26,537 nt of DNA from a bacterium (lineage in GTDB: Bacteria; Bacillota_I; Bacilli_A; RF39; UBA660). Shown piece by piece: positions 5,817-14,428 of the stretch; the stretch's first letter is position 1; the number at the start of each line of letters is the position of its first letter. The position numbers and the translations under genes are program-made. Under the pieces are notes generated by a model. The model was not told the DNA's origin. It searched no databases and saw only the letters and a program-made list of their open reading frames with translations. Where the stretch lies: contig RKAV01000060.1 of the NCBI GenBank assembly GCA_014846175.1, positions 1 to 26,537 on the forward strand, written 5' to 3'.

Positions 5817-8321
5817 ATGAAAACAATGTATGATTTTAAAAGAAAGATAATGTATTATATAGGTGTAGAAGGAACAATTAGTTTTAAAGATTTATATACT
5901 AAGGTAGATATTAAGAATTATCAAGAACGCAGTAACTTTCTTGAAGCTTTATATGATTTACAAATAACTAAAAAAGTATTTAATTCAAAGAAATATTCTT
6001 ACATGAAGTTTCCTTCTGATATTTATGATATTGATAAAGTAATAAAAAAAGATAATGAACTAGTTCTTGCTGATAGAAAGCTTAATATTACTGATAAGAT
6101 AAATAATGGTATCACTCTTTTAGAAGATGACTTAGTAATTATTGATTTAGTAAGTAAAGAAAAACCTGTTATTACTAAAGTTCTTAAAAGAGAAATAACT
6201 TCTTTTATTCCTTATTTATTAAAGGAATTAGAACAAAAAGAACTAACCTATAGACAGATAAAAAGATTAGCTGTTGCTAGAAACAAGGAAGCTATTATTG
6301 CTTTAAAAACGGCTTTAAATGAATTAGAAAGAGCTGGTAAATTAATCAAAGTTAATAATTCTTATAAGAAATGGCCTAAAGGGTTAACGCTAACTAAACT
6401 AGAATTAGATAAAAAAGGAAGAGCTTTTTATAAAATTGGTGATAAGAAGATTTATCCAGTGGGAGATGAATTAAAAGGTGCTATGCAACAAGATATTCTA
6501 GCTGTTACTAGAAAGGGAAAACATATAGAAAAAATAATTTCTCGTAATTTGCCTTACTTAGTAGCGGAAGTAGTTGAAAAAGATGGTGCCAAAGAGTTAA
6601 CTCCAGTTTTATTACCGTCAAAAGAAAAAGTTAAAATTCGTATAGCTTCTAGCAATATGAAAAACTTAGCTCCTGGTGATAGAATCTTAGTAAATGTCTC
6701 TTTAATTAAAAATGATGATGTTTATGAGGCTGATTTTGTTAATAAATTAGGAAGAGTTGATGATCCTAATATTGATATTATTTCTATTGCTGCTAAGTAT
6801 GGGTTTGTATTAGATTTTGATGATAGTGTTATGATGGAAGCTAATAATATTGCACAATATGTGTCAAAGGATGAATTAGCAAATCGCTATGATTTTAGTA
6901 ATAATTTACTAACTTTTACTATTGATTGCGATTCTACTAAAGATATGGATGATGCTGTAAGTTTAATTAAAGATGAAAATAATCACTATATTTTAGGAGT
7001 TCATATAGCAGATGTAGCTCATTATGTAAAAGACAAAAGTCTTCTTGATAAAGTAGCTAAGGAAAGAGCTTTCTCTGTTTATCCTGCCAATTCTGTTATT
7101 CCTCTTCTACCCCATATCTTATCAAATGGTATTTGTTCTTTAAATCCCAATGTTAAAAGACTCACTAAGAGTATTATTATGGAATTAGATGAAAATGGAG
7201 AATTACTTAGTTATAAATTAGTAAACTCTGCTATTACTTCTAGAAAGAAAATGGCTTATTCTAAAGTAAATAAAATTCTTGAGAATGAAGAAATACCAGA
7301 AGATTATCTTCCTTTTGTAGATAATTTAAAGTTGATGGAAGAATTGTCAGATAAGTTAACTGCTATTAGAGAAAAGGAAGGAATGCTTGATTTCAATGAA
7401 GAAGAAGTAGCTATCATTGAAGACGAAGCAGGTGCTGTTATTGATTTTGAAGAAAAGGATAACGGTAAAGCTGGTAAAATAATTGAAAATTATATGATTT
7501 TAGCTAATTATTGTGCTGCATTATATCTTAATTTTACAGTTGGTCACTCTATAAATCGTGTTCACGAAGCACCAGAAACTAAAAAATTAGACCAAGTAAA
7601 AGAAAAACTAGCTAGTATTGGAATTAACTTTCCTAAAGATAAGGATATTGAGCCAGCTAATTTCTTACAAATTGTTTTAGAAGAATATAAGGATAAGAGT
7701 GAATATAAAGTTGTTTCTGAAATTCTTCTTAAAGCTCTTCCGCATGCTAATTATTCTCCTTTTCCTTTAGGACACTTTGGTCTAGGTCTTGATTATTATT
7801 CACATTTTACCTCTCCGATTAGAAGATATCCTGACTTAAAGATTCATCAAATGATTGATAATTATTTTGCTAAGGGTAAAGATTTTATTGAAAATGATGA
7901 TGAGTTAATTGAGATTTGTGAACACTGTTCATTTAAAGAAATGCAAGCTGATTTATTAGAAAATGAAGTTACAAAAGTAAAAATGATGGATTATGTTGAT
8001 AGACATCGAGAAAAAATTTATCATGGCACTATTACAGGAATAGATAGTGAACGTGCCTATTTAGAAACTACTACAAATATACCTGGTTATTTTGAATATG
8101 AACAATCTGATAATGTTAAGTTTATTAGAACAAGAAACTATATTAAAAATAAAGATGAACAAGTTATACTTAAAATCGGTGATAATGTTGAAGTTGAGGG
8201 TCTTGGAGCTGACAGAAAGGAATTGCAAGCTCACTTTGGTTTTATTAAAAATTTAACTTTAGAACAAGAAAATAAAAAAGGAGCTGGTGCTTTAAAAAAT
8301 CAATATGTTAAAAAAATGTAG
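5817..8321 (+). CDS. rnr: Ribonuclease R (3'-5' exoribonuclease)
   Basis: RNase R degrades structured RNA from the 3' end, acting in rRNA and tmRNA quality control and mRNA turnover. The 834-aa chain has the full family layout. An N-terminal winged helix occupies about 1-70 and a second helix-turn-helix segment about 130-190. Two cold-shock/OB domains fall around 195-325. The RNB domain contains TIDCDSTKDMDDAV, with the metal-binding aspartates at about 370, 376, 378 and 379, and HFTSPIRRYPDL. An S1 domain follows near 735-820, with a short basic tail. AAAGGAG precedes the ATG. Expression is probably controlled by the leader peptide and terminator immediately upstream. No smpB or secG is adjacent, unlike the common Bacillus arrangement. 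Confidence 0.96.
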   Translation: MKTMYDFKRKIMYYIGVEGTISFKDLYTKVDIKNYQERSNFLEALYDLQITKKVFNSKKYSYMKFPSDIYDIDKVIKKDNELVLADRKLNITDKINNGITLLEDDLVIIDLVSKEKPVITKVLKREITSFIPYLLKELEQKELTYRQIKRLAVARNKEAIIALKTALNELERAGKLIKVNNSYKKWPKGLTLTKLELDKKGRAFYKIGDKKIYPVGDELKGAMQQDILAVTRKGKHIEKIISRNLPYLVAEVVEKDGAKELTPVLLPSKEKVKIRIASSNMKNLAPGDRILVNVSLIKNDDVYEADFVNKLGRVDDPNIDIISIAAKYGFVLDFDDSVMMEANNIAQYVSKDELANRYDFSNNLLTFTIDCDSTKDMDDAVSLIKDENNHYILGVHIADVAHYVKDKSLLDKVAKERAFSVYPANSVIPLLPHILSNGICSLNPNVKRLTKSIIMELDENGELLSYKLVNSAITSRKKMAYSKVNKILENEEIPEDYLPFVDNLKLMEELSDKLTAIREKEGMLDFNEEEVAIIEDEAGAVIDFEEKDNGKAGKIIENYMILANYCAALYLNFTVGHSINRVHEAPETKKLDQVKEKLASIGINFPKDKDIEPANFLQIVLEEYKDKSEYKVVSEILLKALPHANYSPFPLGHFGLGLDYYSHFTSPIRRYPDLKIHQMIDNYFAKGKDFIENDDELIEICEHCSFKEMQADLLENEVTKVKMMDYVDRHREKIYHGTITGIDSERAYLETTTNIPGYFEYEQSDNVKFIRTRNYIKNKDEQVILKIGDNVEVEGLGADRKELQAHFGFIKNLTLEQENKKGAGALKNQYVKKM

Positions 8322-8342
8322 TTTATCACGACTACATTTTTT
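8311..8342. terminator. Bidirectional terminator between rnr and the phosphoesterase gene
   Basis: AAAAAATGTAGT (8311-8322) and ACTACATTTTTT (8331-8342) around an 8-base loop. The TAG stop of rnr is inside the stem. The A and T tracts make it usable from both strands, serving the two convergent genes. Confidence 0.85.
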
Positions 8343-8360
8343 ATATAACTAATTCTATTT

Positions 8361-9302
8361 TTAACGAAATAAAGGTAAAGGCTTTTTCGATAATACCAAT
8401 TGTTTGCCTAAGTCAGAATTTTCACTTGATGATAAATTTACAAATCTTTTAATTGTTTGGTCTGGCATATCACTATTAAGTATATTATATTCCATCTTTT
8501 CACGGTCATATTTAACTAGAACTTCTTTTAAATCATAACCATTTGTTTTTTCCGATAAAATAACATAAGAAGCTGTATCTATTGGATCTTTGCCATAAGC
8601 CATTCCAACAGCACGGATTGAATAAAAGTCCGTTGATGGACTGCTTTCATAAATTTTCCAATGTACATGGCCTTGAATTATTGCATCAAAAAAATCTACT
8701 CTTTTAGAAGCAAATAGAGGTTCATTTAAAGCAGAAACAAAGCCTCGCATAAATGTTTTATCTTTACCATACTTTTCTATCATTTTATACATATAGTCTA
8801 ATTGCTCTTCACTATTAGTATATAAAAACTGTTTATAACCTTCTTGATGATTGTTTATTTTATCTTGATATGACCACGTACTATTTAAACGATAATCAAA
8901 TCGAACGTCATTAGCAAAATGACATAAAGCTATTTTTTTACCACCAATTAATAATTCTATTGAATGAGGCCATATAGCAATATTTTTCTTTTGATACTCA
9001 TTTAATTTAGATATAGTCCAAAGCTGGCTTTGTGTTTTTGCTGAGTTAAAATAAACCTTAAACGGCTCTATTCCTAGTGTTGTATATTCTTCTGAATTTC
9101 CAGCCAATGATTTTACTCCATACTCTTCAAGTAAGTCTATGACTTCACCTGGATTAGGTCCTACACCAATATTATCACCAAGAGAATAAATTTCTGTAAT
9201 TCCTCTTCTATGCATATCTTCTAAGGCCGCTTGTGTTGGTTCTAATAAAGCATGTGCATCTGTAAAAATAGCTATTTTTCTGTTATTTAAGTTGTTTTCC
9301 AT
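8361..9302 (-). CDS. Calcineurin-like metallophosphoesterase
   Basis: The 313-aa cytosolic protein carries the five metal-binding blocks of the family in order. These are FTDAH (D15-x-H17), LGDNIG (Asp43), AGNSEE (Asn69), LCHFAND in the middle, and GHVHW in the C-terminal half. The GNSEE in place of GNHD/E and the overall layout resemble the YfcE/MJ0936-like phosphodiesterase group, so a two-metal phosphodiesterase acting on a small molecule or nucleotide is likely. The substrate cannot be read from sequence. GGGTGGT lies before the ATG. The gene follows pepF by 34 bases on the same strand with no terminator between, so the two are probably cotranscribed. Confidence 0.85.
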   Translation of the reverse strand: MENNLNNRKIAIFTDAHALLEPTQAALEDMHRRGITEIYSLGDNIGVGPNPGEVIDLLEEYGVKSLAGNSEEYTTLGIEPFKVYFNSAKTQSQLWTISKLNEYQKKNIAIWPHSIELLIGGKKIALCHFANDVRFDYRLNSTWSYQDKINNHQEGYKQFLYTNSEEQLDYMYKMIEKYGKDKTFMRGFVSALNEPLFASKRVDFFDAIIQGHVHWKIYESSPSTDFYSIRAVGMAYGKDPIDTASYVILSEKTNGYDLKEVLVKYDREKMEYNILNSDMPDQTIKRFVNLSSSENSDLGKQLVLSKKPLPLFR

Positions 9303-9336
9303 TTTTGTACCACCCTGTCTTTAAGATATTACTTTT

Positions 9337-11079
9337 TTAGCTCTTTGTTATTTTTTTCAATTCATTTATATCTTTTCTTAAAACTTTGAAACCATCATTA
9401 ATTACATCAGAATTAGTTAAATCGATATTTAATAAATTCAATAAGTCTAAAGAATATAACGAACTACCAGCTTCTAAGAATTCCATATACTTTTCATTAG
9501 TTAAAGTATGTTCTATTGTTAAAGCATTAACTACATTACTTGCTATCAATAATCCTGTAGCATATTTATAAGAGTAATAACTCCAACGCCATAAACGACC
9601 TAACCTAGTCCATTCTGTTTCTATTTCTTTATCATATATTAAATCTTCACCATAATACTTCTTTATTATTTCAAAATATTTGTCTGCTAAAATTGGTGCT
9701 GTTAACTCTTCAGATTGACAATAATTATATAATTCATCTTCAAACTCTGTATCCATCGTTTGTTTAAAAACTGAAGTAAAATAATTTTCTATTTCTAAAC
9801 TTAGATAATATATTTTTTCTTCGTCAGATTGTGAATTTTTAATAAGATACTGAGTTAATAATATTTCGTTTACAATAGAAGCAGTTTCGCCAACAAAAAC
9901 AGTACTGTCTTCATACATAAAAGGAAGCTTTTTCTTTGATAAGTAGTAATTAACAATATGACCAAGTTCGTGAATTAAATTTTTAATATCTGCATATCTA
10001 CCTCTAAAATTCAAAAAAGAATAATCCTGCCAAGAAAAAATAATTGATTGATTTTTCTTTTCTGATGGTGTTGCATCTATATGTCCATCAAGTAGTATAC
10101 CAATTGTTTTTAAGTATTCCTCTCCTAAAGGAGCAAGAGCTTTTTTTATAATATCAATCGCTTCTTCAAGAGTGAATTTTCTTTTTATTCCATTATCTAA
10201 AGGAACATTAAAGTCATACAAATGTGGTTCATCAATATTAATAGCAGTTGCTTTAATTTTTAAATATTCTTGAATTAATGGTAGATTATCATTAACTGAT
10301 TTAATTAATGAAGTAAGTATTTTAGAATCTATATTTTCTGTAAATAATGTTTCTTCTAAAACACTGTTATACCCTTCTAACTCTGCATTTTCTATTCTAT
10401 ATCTAAGTACTTCATTCAAACTACTAGCAAGAGTTTCCATAATAGTTTCAAAACTTTTATTAAATGTTAAAAAGGCTTGTTTTCTAGTTTCTCTATCACG
10501 GGCTGCTAAATATTTATTAATGTTAGTTGCTGTCAGTGTTATGGTAGAGTCATTTTTCTCTATTTCGCCATAGTTAATGTTCTTTAGTAATTCATTATAA
10601 TTATTTTTTTCTTTATTAATTAAATCATTATTTTTCTTTATCTTGGCATTTATTTCTTCATTTTGAACGTGTTCTTGCATTCTAAATAAGTTATTTAGAT
10701 ATTGTTCATAAATTTTAAATCTATCATCTATTCTACATAACTCAAGAACTTTTTCTTGGCCATAATTTAATATTACAGTATCTACTGTTTTAAGTTCACT
10801 ACTAATAGTATTATTAAATTCTTCAGCTTCTCTTTTTAGAGTAATACACTCTTCATTATTAATATCTTTATAATACATTAGGGAACCATATACTAATATA
10901 TAATTGATTGATTTTTTAATTTTCCATTCTGCATCTAGTAAAGTTAATAATTTTTCTGAATTAAGTTCACCTTTACTGTTATTTTTCAACTCAATTAATG
11001 CTACTTTTACGTTATCAATTTCTTGATAAAAAGCTTTATTATCAACAAATAAATCTTTTAAATTCCATTCTAGTCTCAT
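9337..11079 (-). CDS. pepF: M3 family oligoendopeptidase F
   Basis: PepF-type enzymes are cytosolic zinc endopeptidases that cut oligopeptides of roughly 7-20 residues. The 580-aa chain has the family's normal length (about 600). The zinc motif H370-E-L-G-H374 lies in IKNLIHELGHIVNYY, and the third ligand is probably Glu398 in FVGETAS. The C-terminal YSYKYATGLLIAS supplies the substrate-positioning Tyr region of M3 enzymes. The N-terminal half is alpha-helical, as expected for the domain that closes over the active cleft. GGAGG precedes the ATG. It is upstream of the phosphoesterase gene in a probable two-gene operon. It also serves as a useful reference for the degenerate M3-like paralogues at 23485-26132. 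Confidence 0.93.
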   Translation of the reverse strand: MRLEWNLKDLFVDNKAFYQEIDNVKVALIELKNNSKGELNSEKLLTLLDAEWKIKKSINYILVYGSLMYYKDINNEECITLKREAEEFNNTISSELKTVDTVILNYGQEKVLELCRIDDRFKIYEQYLNNLFRMQEHVQNEEINAKIKKNNDLINKEKNNYNELLKNINYGEIEKNDSTITLTATNINKYLAARDRETRKQAFLTFNKSFETIMETLASSLNEVLRYRIENAELEGYNSVLEETLFTENIDSKILTSLIKSVNDNLPLIQEYLKIKATAINIDEPHLYDFNVPLDNGIKRKFTLEEAIDIIKKALAPLGEEYLKTIGILLDGHIDATPSEKKNQSIIFSWQDYSFLNFRGRYADIKNLIHELGHIVNYYLSKKKLPFMYEDSTVFVGETASIVNEILLTQYLIKNSQSDEEKIYYLSLEIENYFTSVFKQTMDTEFEDELYNYCQSEELTAPILADKYFEIIKKYYGEDLIYDKEIETEWTRLGRLWRWSYYSYKYATGLLIASNVVNALTIEHTLTNEKYMEFLEAGSSLYSLDLLNLLNIDLTNSDVINDGFKVLRKDINELKKITKS

Positions 11080-11107
11080 TTTATCCTCCAGGTCTAGTAT
11101 TTATATT

Positions 11108-11146
11108 AAGGTAGTTGATGGATAACTAACCCTTAAAAAGATAATA
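11108..11146 (-). promoter_or_regulatory. Candidate pepF promoter -10 and leader hairpin
   Basis: A minus-strand extended -10 TGA-TATTAT (11146-11141 plus upstream TGA) lacks a recognisable -35. Just downstream AAGG-GT-TAGTT and AACTA-CCTT (11134-11108) can fold into a 9-bp stem with a two-base bulge in the presumed leader. No known riboswitch is recognised. Confidence 0.3.
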
Positions 11147-11203
11147 TCATACTTTGCCTTTTAATTACTAATATTTTTGAATAATAATTAACAAAGAACA
11201 AAA

Positions 11204-11327
11204 CTGAAAACAAATTTTCAGTAGCCTTACCTCACGATAAGCCATTTCTGCTTCACAGAACTAAATTAGTTCTCCACAGACCAGTATCGGATGGTCGCCA
11301 CCCTATTATTTTTCACTGAATTTTATT
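11204..11327 (-). ncRNA. Candidate omegaRNA / right end of an IS605-type element
   Basis: Directly 3' of the tnpB relic the minus strand can form three clear hairpins. They are GACCA/TGGTC (11279-11296), AGAACTA/TAGTTCT with a 3-base loop (11257-11273) and CTGAAAA/TTTTCAG (11204-11221). The last is a plausible subterminal palindrome of an IS200/IS605 end. In this family the guide RNA comes from the 3' end of tnpB and the right end of the element. Here the structures look better preserved than the protein gene. The exact ends are inferred. Confidence 0.45.
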
Positions 11328-12456
11328 TTAAGTTAAGCTCTGCATATATATTTTTAAACCTTCAAACATTATATTCACGCTTGCGTTGAAATCTCTATCA
11401 TGCTTTCTATGACACATTGGACATTCGTACTTTCTTATACTTAAATTCTTTAACTCTTTATTTTGAAACTCACATACACTACATACTTGACTGCTTGGGT
11501 AATATCTATCTATTTGTATTAATTTTTTGTTGTTCCATTCAGCTTTATATTTAAGCACTCTAATTATTTCTCCAAGTGGGTTTGAACTTAAGCTTTTTGC
11601 TATATTATGATCATTGTACATACTTTTAACATCTAGATTTTCACACACAATTATGTCATGTTTTTTTATTAATTTATTTGTTATATCGTGAATTAAATGT
11701 TTTCTAGCATTTCCTATCTTTTGCCATAGCCTTTGTATTTTAAGTTTTATTTTATATCTATTTTTACTTCCTGCCTTGCATCTAGCTAAAGATTTTTGAA
11801 GTCCTTTTAGTCTTTTACTTCTATCTTTTATTATATTTTTAATTTTTTCATTATGTGATGTTACTATCAAATTCTTTATACCCAATTATACTTTGAGTAG
11901 TAAACATAGATTTATATATATCTTCTTCTACTAAAATACTAACGTAATATCTTGCGTCGACTTTTCTTATAACTGCACTTCTAATTTTTCCATTTATACT
12001 TTCTTTATTTCTATATCTTTTTATTTTTACCAATTTTAATTTAGGAAGCTTAACCAATCTTTTTTCTAAATCAAGTTCTATCGAATTATATACTTTTTCT
12101 TTATAGGTACTTACCACATTATTGGTTTTATAACTGTCTTTAACCCCTTTTGCTTTAAATTTAGGAAAACCGCCTTACTTAAAGAAATGGTCATAAGCAC
12201 ATTCTAAATCATATGAAGCATTTCTAAGAGAACAGCTATCAACCTCTTTTAAAAATGGATATTTCACGAGTAGACTTGGTATTATGATATTCTGGTCATA
12301 TACAGATTTACCTTTTTTAGTATTATTGTAAGTATCAATTCTATCCCTTAAAAAGATATTATAGATAAGTCAAACAGAACCGATAGTTTTATTTATTAAA
12401 ATCTTTTGCTCTACATTTGGATAAAGTCTAAAAACATACCCTTTAAGCACTTTCAT
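11328..12456 (-). pseudogene. tnpB: IS605-type TnpB (OrfB) RNA-guided nuclease, inactivated
   Basis: From the ATG at 12456 (Shine-Dalgarno GAGGTGGT) the frame reads as TnpB: MKVLKGYVFRLYPN, then GSV-stop-LIYN. There is a TGA at 12370-12372 (codon 29, normally Arg) and a TAA at 12175-12177 (codon 94, just before GGFPKFK). Near 11880 a short deletion shifts the frame. The expected G-I-D-L-G of RuvC-I is reduced to a junction before LGIKN, removing the first catalytic Asp. Downstream parts survive: CENLDV (RuvC-II Glu), the zinc ribbon C-x2-C ... C-x2-C, and DRDFNASVN (RuvC-III Asp). No tnpA is present. The nuclease is dead. Confidence 0.9.
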
Positions 12457-12547
12457 ACGACCACCTCAATTCATTAGAATACAGCATATTATATAAAACA
12501 AATACTTGCAATAACTATTTAAAACTTTTTATAACTTTCCTATTGCA

Positions 12548-12585
12548 CAAAAATAAAATGTAGGAGTCATCTACATTTATTTTTT
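12548..12585 (-). terminator. Terminator after the 208-aa gene
   Basis: AAATGTAG (12556-12563) and CTACATTT (12571-12578) around a 7-base loop, followed on the minus strand by TTTTATTTTT. The stop codon of the gene at 12577 lies at the edge of the stem. The rest of 12457-12547 is AT-rich without a recognisable gene and should contain the left end of the tnpB element. Confidence 0.7.
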
Positions 12586-13203
12586 ATGGCAATAGGAATT
12601 CGTCGCATGGGATAAACTTTTTTGTCTAATTCTTTCATTTCTATCAAGTTCTGCTACTAGTCCTTTATCTCTTTTAAATAAGTTTTTTTGTAAAAAATCA
12701 TTAGAAACAACATGTAATATATATGTATCCACCATAGATAAATTATTATATGTTTCTTCAGAAGATCCATTTTTTAATTTCGTTAAAATTTCTGGTTTAG
12801 ATAATGTATTTAATCTTTTAATTTCTTCATCAGCATGATCAAGTTCTTCCTTAGTTAATTTTCTTAACATTATATTTTTAACAGAGTTCCCCATATAATC
12901 ATATACTTCCATATACTCATCTGGATTGCACTTTCCATTCTTATACTTTAGGAATAACTCTTGCATTCTTCTTTCTTCTTGGTAGGAAGTTAATTCTTTT
13001 AATTCAGCAACTGATAAGTCTCTTATATTTTTAGAATAAATATAATCTATTCTTTCTTTCATAAAACTAGGAACATAGGATAACCATCTAATCCATTCGA
13101 TAAGTGGATTAATACTTCCTAATACATTACCTCTTATATTAATAGCTGTACCATTGCTAATCTTTGCCATTTCTTTAACCATTATTCTTTTAAGATTACT
13201 CAT
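12577..13203 (-). CDS. Hypothetical 208-aa protein beside a Fic relic
   Basis: The start chosen is the ATG at 13203 (MSNLKRIMVKEMAKIS). It overlaps the stop of the upstream Fic relic in ATGAGTAA, implying past translational coupling; the frame also opens with a GTG at 13212. The chain is soluble, largely helical and rich in charged residues (LSVAELKELTSYQEERRMQELF, KLTKEELDHADEEIKRLN), with no signal peptide, membrane segment or recognised catalytic motif. It ends at its own terminator. Coupling to a Fic gene suggests a partner of that protein (for example an antitoxin-like or effector partner), but this is inference. Unlike its neighbours on both sides it is uninterrupted. Confidence 0.6.
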   Translation of the reverse strand: MSNLKRIMVKEMAKISNGTAINIRGNVLGSINPLIEWIRWLSYVPSFMKERIDYIYSKNIRDLSVAELKELTSYQEERRMQELFLKYKNGKCNPDEYMEVYDYMGNSVKNIMLRKLTKEELDHADEEIKRLNTLSKPEILTKLKNGSSEETYNNLSMVDTYILHVVSNDFLQKNLFKRDKGLVAELDRNERIRQKSLSHATNSYCHKK

Positions 13204-13466
13204 TTTTATCACTCTTTTCTAAATTAAAATCAAGTAGCTCATTACAAACTTTTTCATATATATCTTGTTCATTCTTAATGGTATCAATTAAAAACATTTT
13301 ATCGTTTTTGTATTCTTTTAATCCTCGCATATAAAAGAGTTTATCCTTATCTAAAATAATAAAAGGCATTATATTATTCTTTAGACATAATCATTCTACC
13401 AACACGGCCATTACCATCACCGAAAGGATTGATTCTTTCAAATCTAACATGAAACTCTTCAATTTA
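13196..13466 (-). pseudogene. Fic-domain protein, truncated and frameshifted
   Basis: On the minus strand EEFHVRFERINPFGDGNG followed by RVGRMIM is the Fic active-site loop (H-P-F-x-x-G-N-G-R). The catalytic His is replaced by Asn (AAT at 13428-13430). A TAA at 13374-13376 and a frame change follow. The next frame then continues NIMPFIILDKDKLFYMRG and LKEYKNDKMFLID, the normal C-terminal continuation of AMPylating Fic proteins, down to TAA at 13196. Upstream of about 13466 the frame meets a stop and the rest of the protein is missing. The gene is therefore truncated at the N-terminus, frameshifted and lacks the catalytic His. Confidence 0.85.
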
Positions 13467-13495
13467 ACTAAATCCATTTTAAACACCTTATCCAT

Positions 13496-13524
13496 AATAA
13501 AAGCCGAGTTAATTAACACTCGAC
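13496..13524 (-). terminator. Intrinsic terminator of tRNA-Met
   Basis: Minus-strand GTCGAGT (13524-13518) and ACTCGGC (13509-13503) form a 7-bp stem with one G-U pair and an 8-base loop, followed by TTTTATT. It lies between the tRNA and the Fic relic. Confidence 0.75.
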
Positions 13525-13536
13525 TGAAATACTAAT

Positions 13537-13613
13537 TGGTAGCGAGAGGGGGATTCGAACCCTCGACCTTTCGGGTATGAACCGAGTGCTCTAGCCAACT
13601 GAGCTACCTCGCC
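13537..13613 (-). tRNA. tRNA-Met (anticodon CAT, elongator-like)
   Basis: A 77-nt gene with encoded CCA. The acceptor is GGCGAGG/TCTCGCT with the G1-U72 pair also seen in Bacillus elongator tRNA-Met, and the anticodon loop is TTCATAC. It lacks the three G-C pairs of an initiator anticodon stem. Two A-C mismatches stand out: C27-A43 in the anticodon stem and A50-C64 in the T stem. tRNA-Ile2 (lysidine-modified CAT) is the alternative identity. Confidence 0.85.
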
Positions 13614-13630
13614 AAATCAAGAACAATTTA

Positions 13631-13659
13631 ATATTATCATAGTTTTAAACGTTTGACAA
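13631..13659 (-). promoter_or_regulatory. Sigma-A promoter of tRNA-Met
   Basis: Minus-strand TTGTCA (13659-13654), 17-base spacer, TAATAT (13636-13631), preceded by an extended -10 TGA. Confidence 0.75.
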
Positions 13660-13676
13660 CCTTTTTTTGAAAAATT

Positions 13677-14378
13677 TTAGTTATATGATAAAATCTTGAT
13701 TTTTTCTTCACTTAATTTATAATTATCATCTAATGATTTATGAATATCTACTAGCTCTTCTCTTCTAGTTTTTAACATATCAGTTACATTTTCTAAATCC
13801 CTAAATAGTTCTTTAAAAGGATTAGTATCTAAATAATCTTTATACTTACTCTTTAATTCTTTCTCCATCTTAGTAATAGTATCAAAATTAGTATCTATCT
13901 TCTTAATAAAAGAATCAATATCATCTATTCCTTTTAGTATTTCCTTCTGGAAGTCTTCACAAATAGATTGATAATTAGTATTATCACTATAAGTATTTTC
14001 TAATACTTTAGATATTAAATAACTCTCCACTAAAATAAATGATAAAGAAGCTTTCTTAGGAGTCTTACGATATAGTTCCATTGCTAACATGAGATAAAAT
14101 AGTTTCTTAGCTGTATTATTTTTCTTCTTAGAACTATTAACTTTATCTAACTTATCTTTCATATCTTTACTAAAAGAATTAAATAAATCACTTTCTCTTT
14201 TTATCTCATCATTTAATTCATAGAAAAGTTTTATTTCTTTTTCCTTTTCTTCTTTAGTATCATCTACTTCTTTTAATTCTTTCTCTTTTTCTTCTAGTTT
14301 CTTAATTAGATCATCTGATAAATCAATTACATTCTTTGTCGATTTATATTCTTGTTCTTTTATCTTTTTTTCCTTCAT
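13677..14378 (-). CDS. Hypothetical coiled-coil protein (233 aa)
   Basis: The protein is very rich in Lys and Glu. Residues about 15-60 (LIKKLEEKEKELKEVDD and following) and about 160-225 (ITKMEKELKSKYKDYL ... LSEEKIKIL) have heptad-like spacing typical of coiled coils. They flank a more hydrophobic centre (KKLFYLMLAMELYRKTPKK and ASLSFILVESYL) that could be a buried helical hairpin. There is no signal peptide and no clear membrane span. I do not recognise a family. It has its own strong promoter, whose -35 lies inside the end of the upstream dehydrogenase gene. Function unknown; a scaffold-like role would be a guess. Confidence 0.7.
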   Translation of the reverse strand: MKEKKIKEQEYKSTKNVIDLSDDLIKKLEEKEKELKEVDDTKEEKEKEIKLFYELNDEIKRESDLFNSFSKDMKDKLDKVNSSKKKNNTAKKLFYLMLAMELYRKTPKKASLSFILVESYLISKVLENTYSDNTNYQSICEDFQKEILKGIDDIDSFIKKIDTNFDTITKMEKELKSKYKDYLDTNPFKELFRDLENVTDMLKTRREELVDIHKSLDDNYKLSEEKIKILSYN

Positions 14379-14399
14379 TTTATCACAACCATAAGTGAT

Positions 14400-14428
14400 A
14401 TTATACTGATATTTTAAAAAAATAGCAA
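14400..14428 (-). promoter_or_regulatory. Sigma-A promoter of the coiled-coil gene
   Basis: Minus-strand TTGCTA (14428-14423), 17-base spacer, consensus TATAAT (14405-14400). The -35 is within the 3' end of the upstream coding region. Confidence 0.65.

Noticed and set aside
9386..9571. Plus-strand ORF inside pepF
   Set aside because: Antisense shadow of a conserved peptidase gene; no ribosome site.
11851..12117. Two separate small proteins from the tnpB region
   Set aside because: Both open frames are parts of one TnpB sequence interrupted by stops and a frameshift.
12370..12372. TGA in tnpB as evidence for TGA=Trp coding
   Set aside because: The position is normally Arg in TnpB, a TAA follows later in the same frame, and TGA serves as a genuine stop in other genes of the window.
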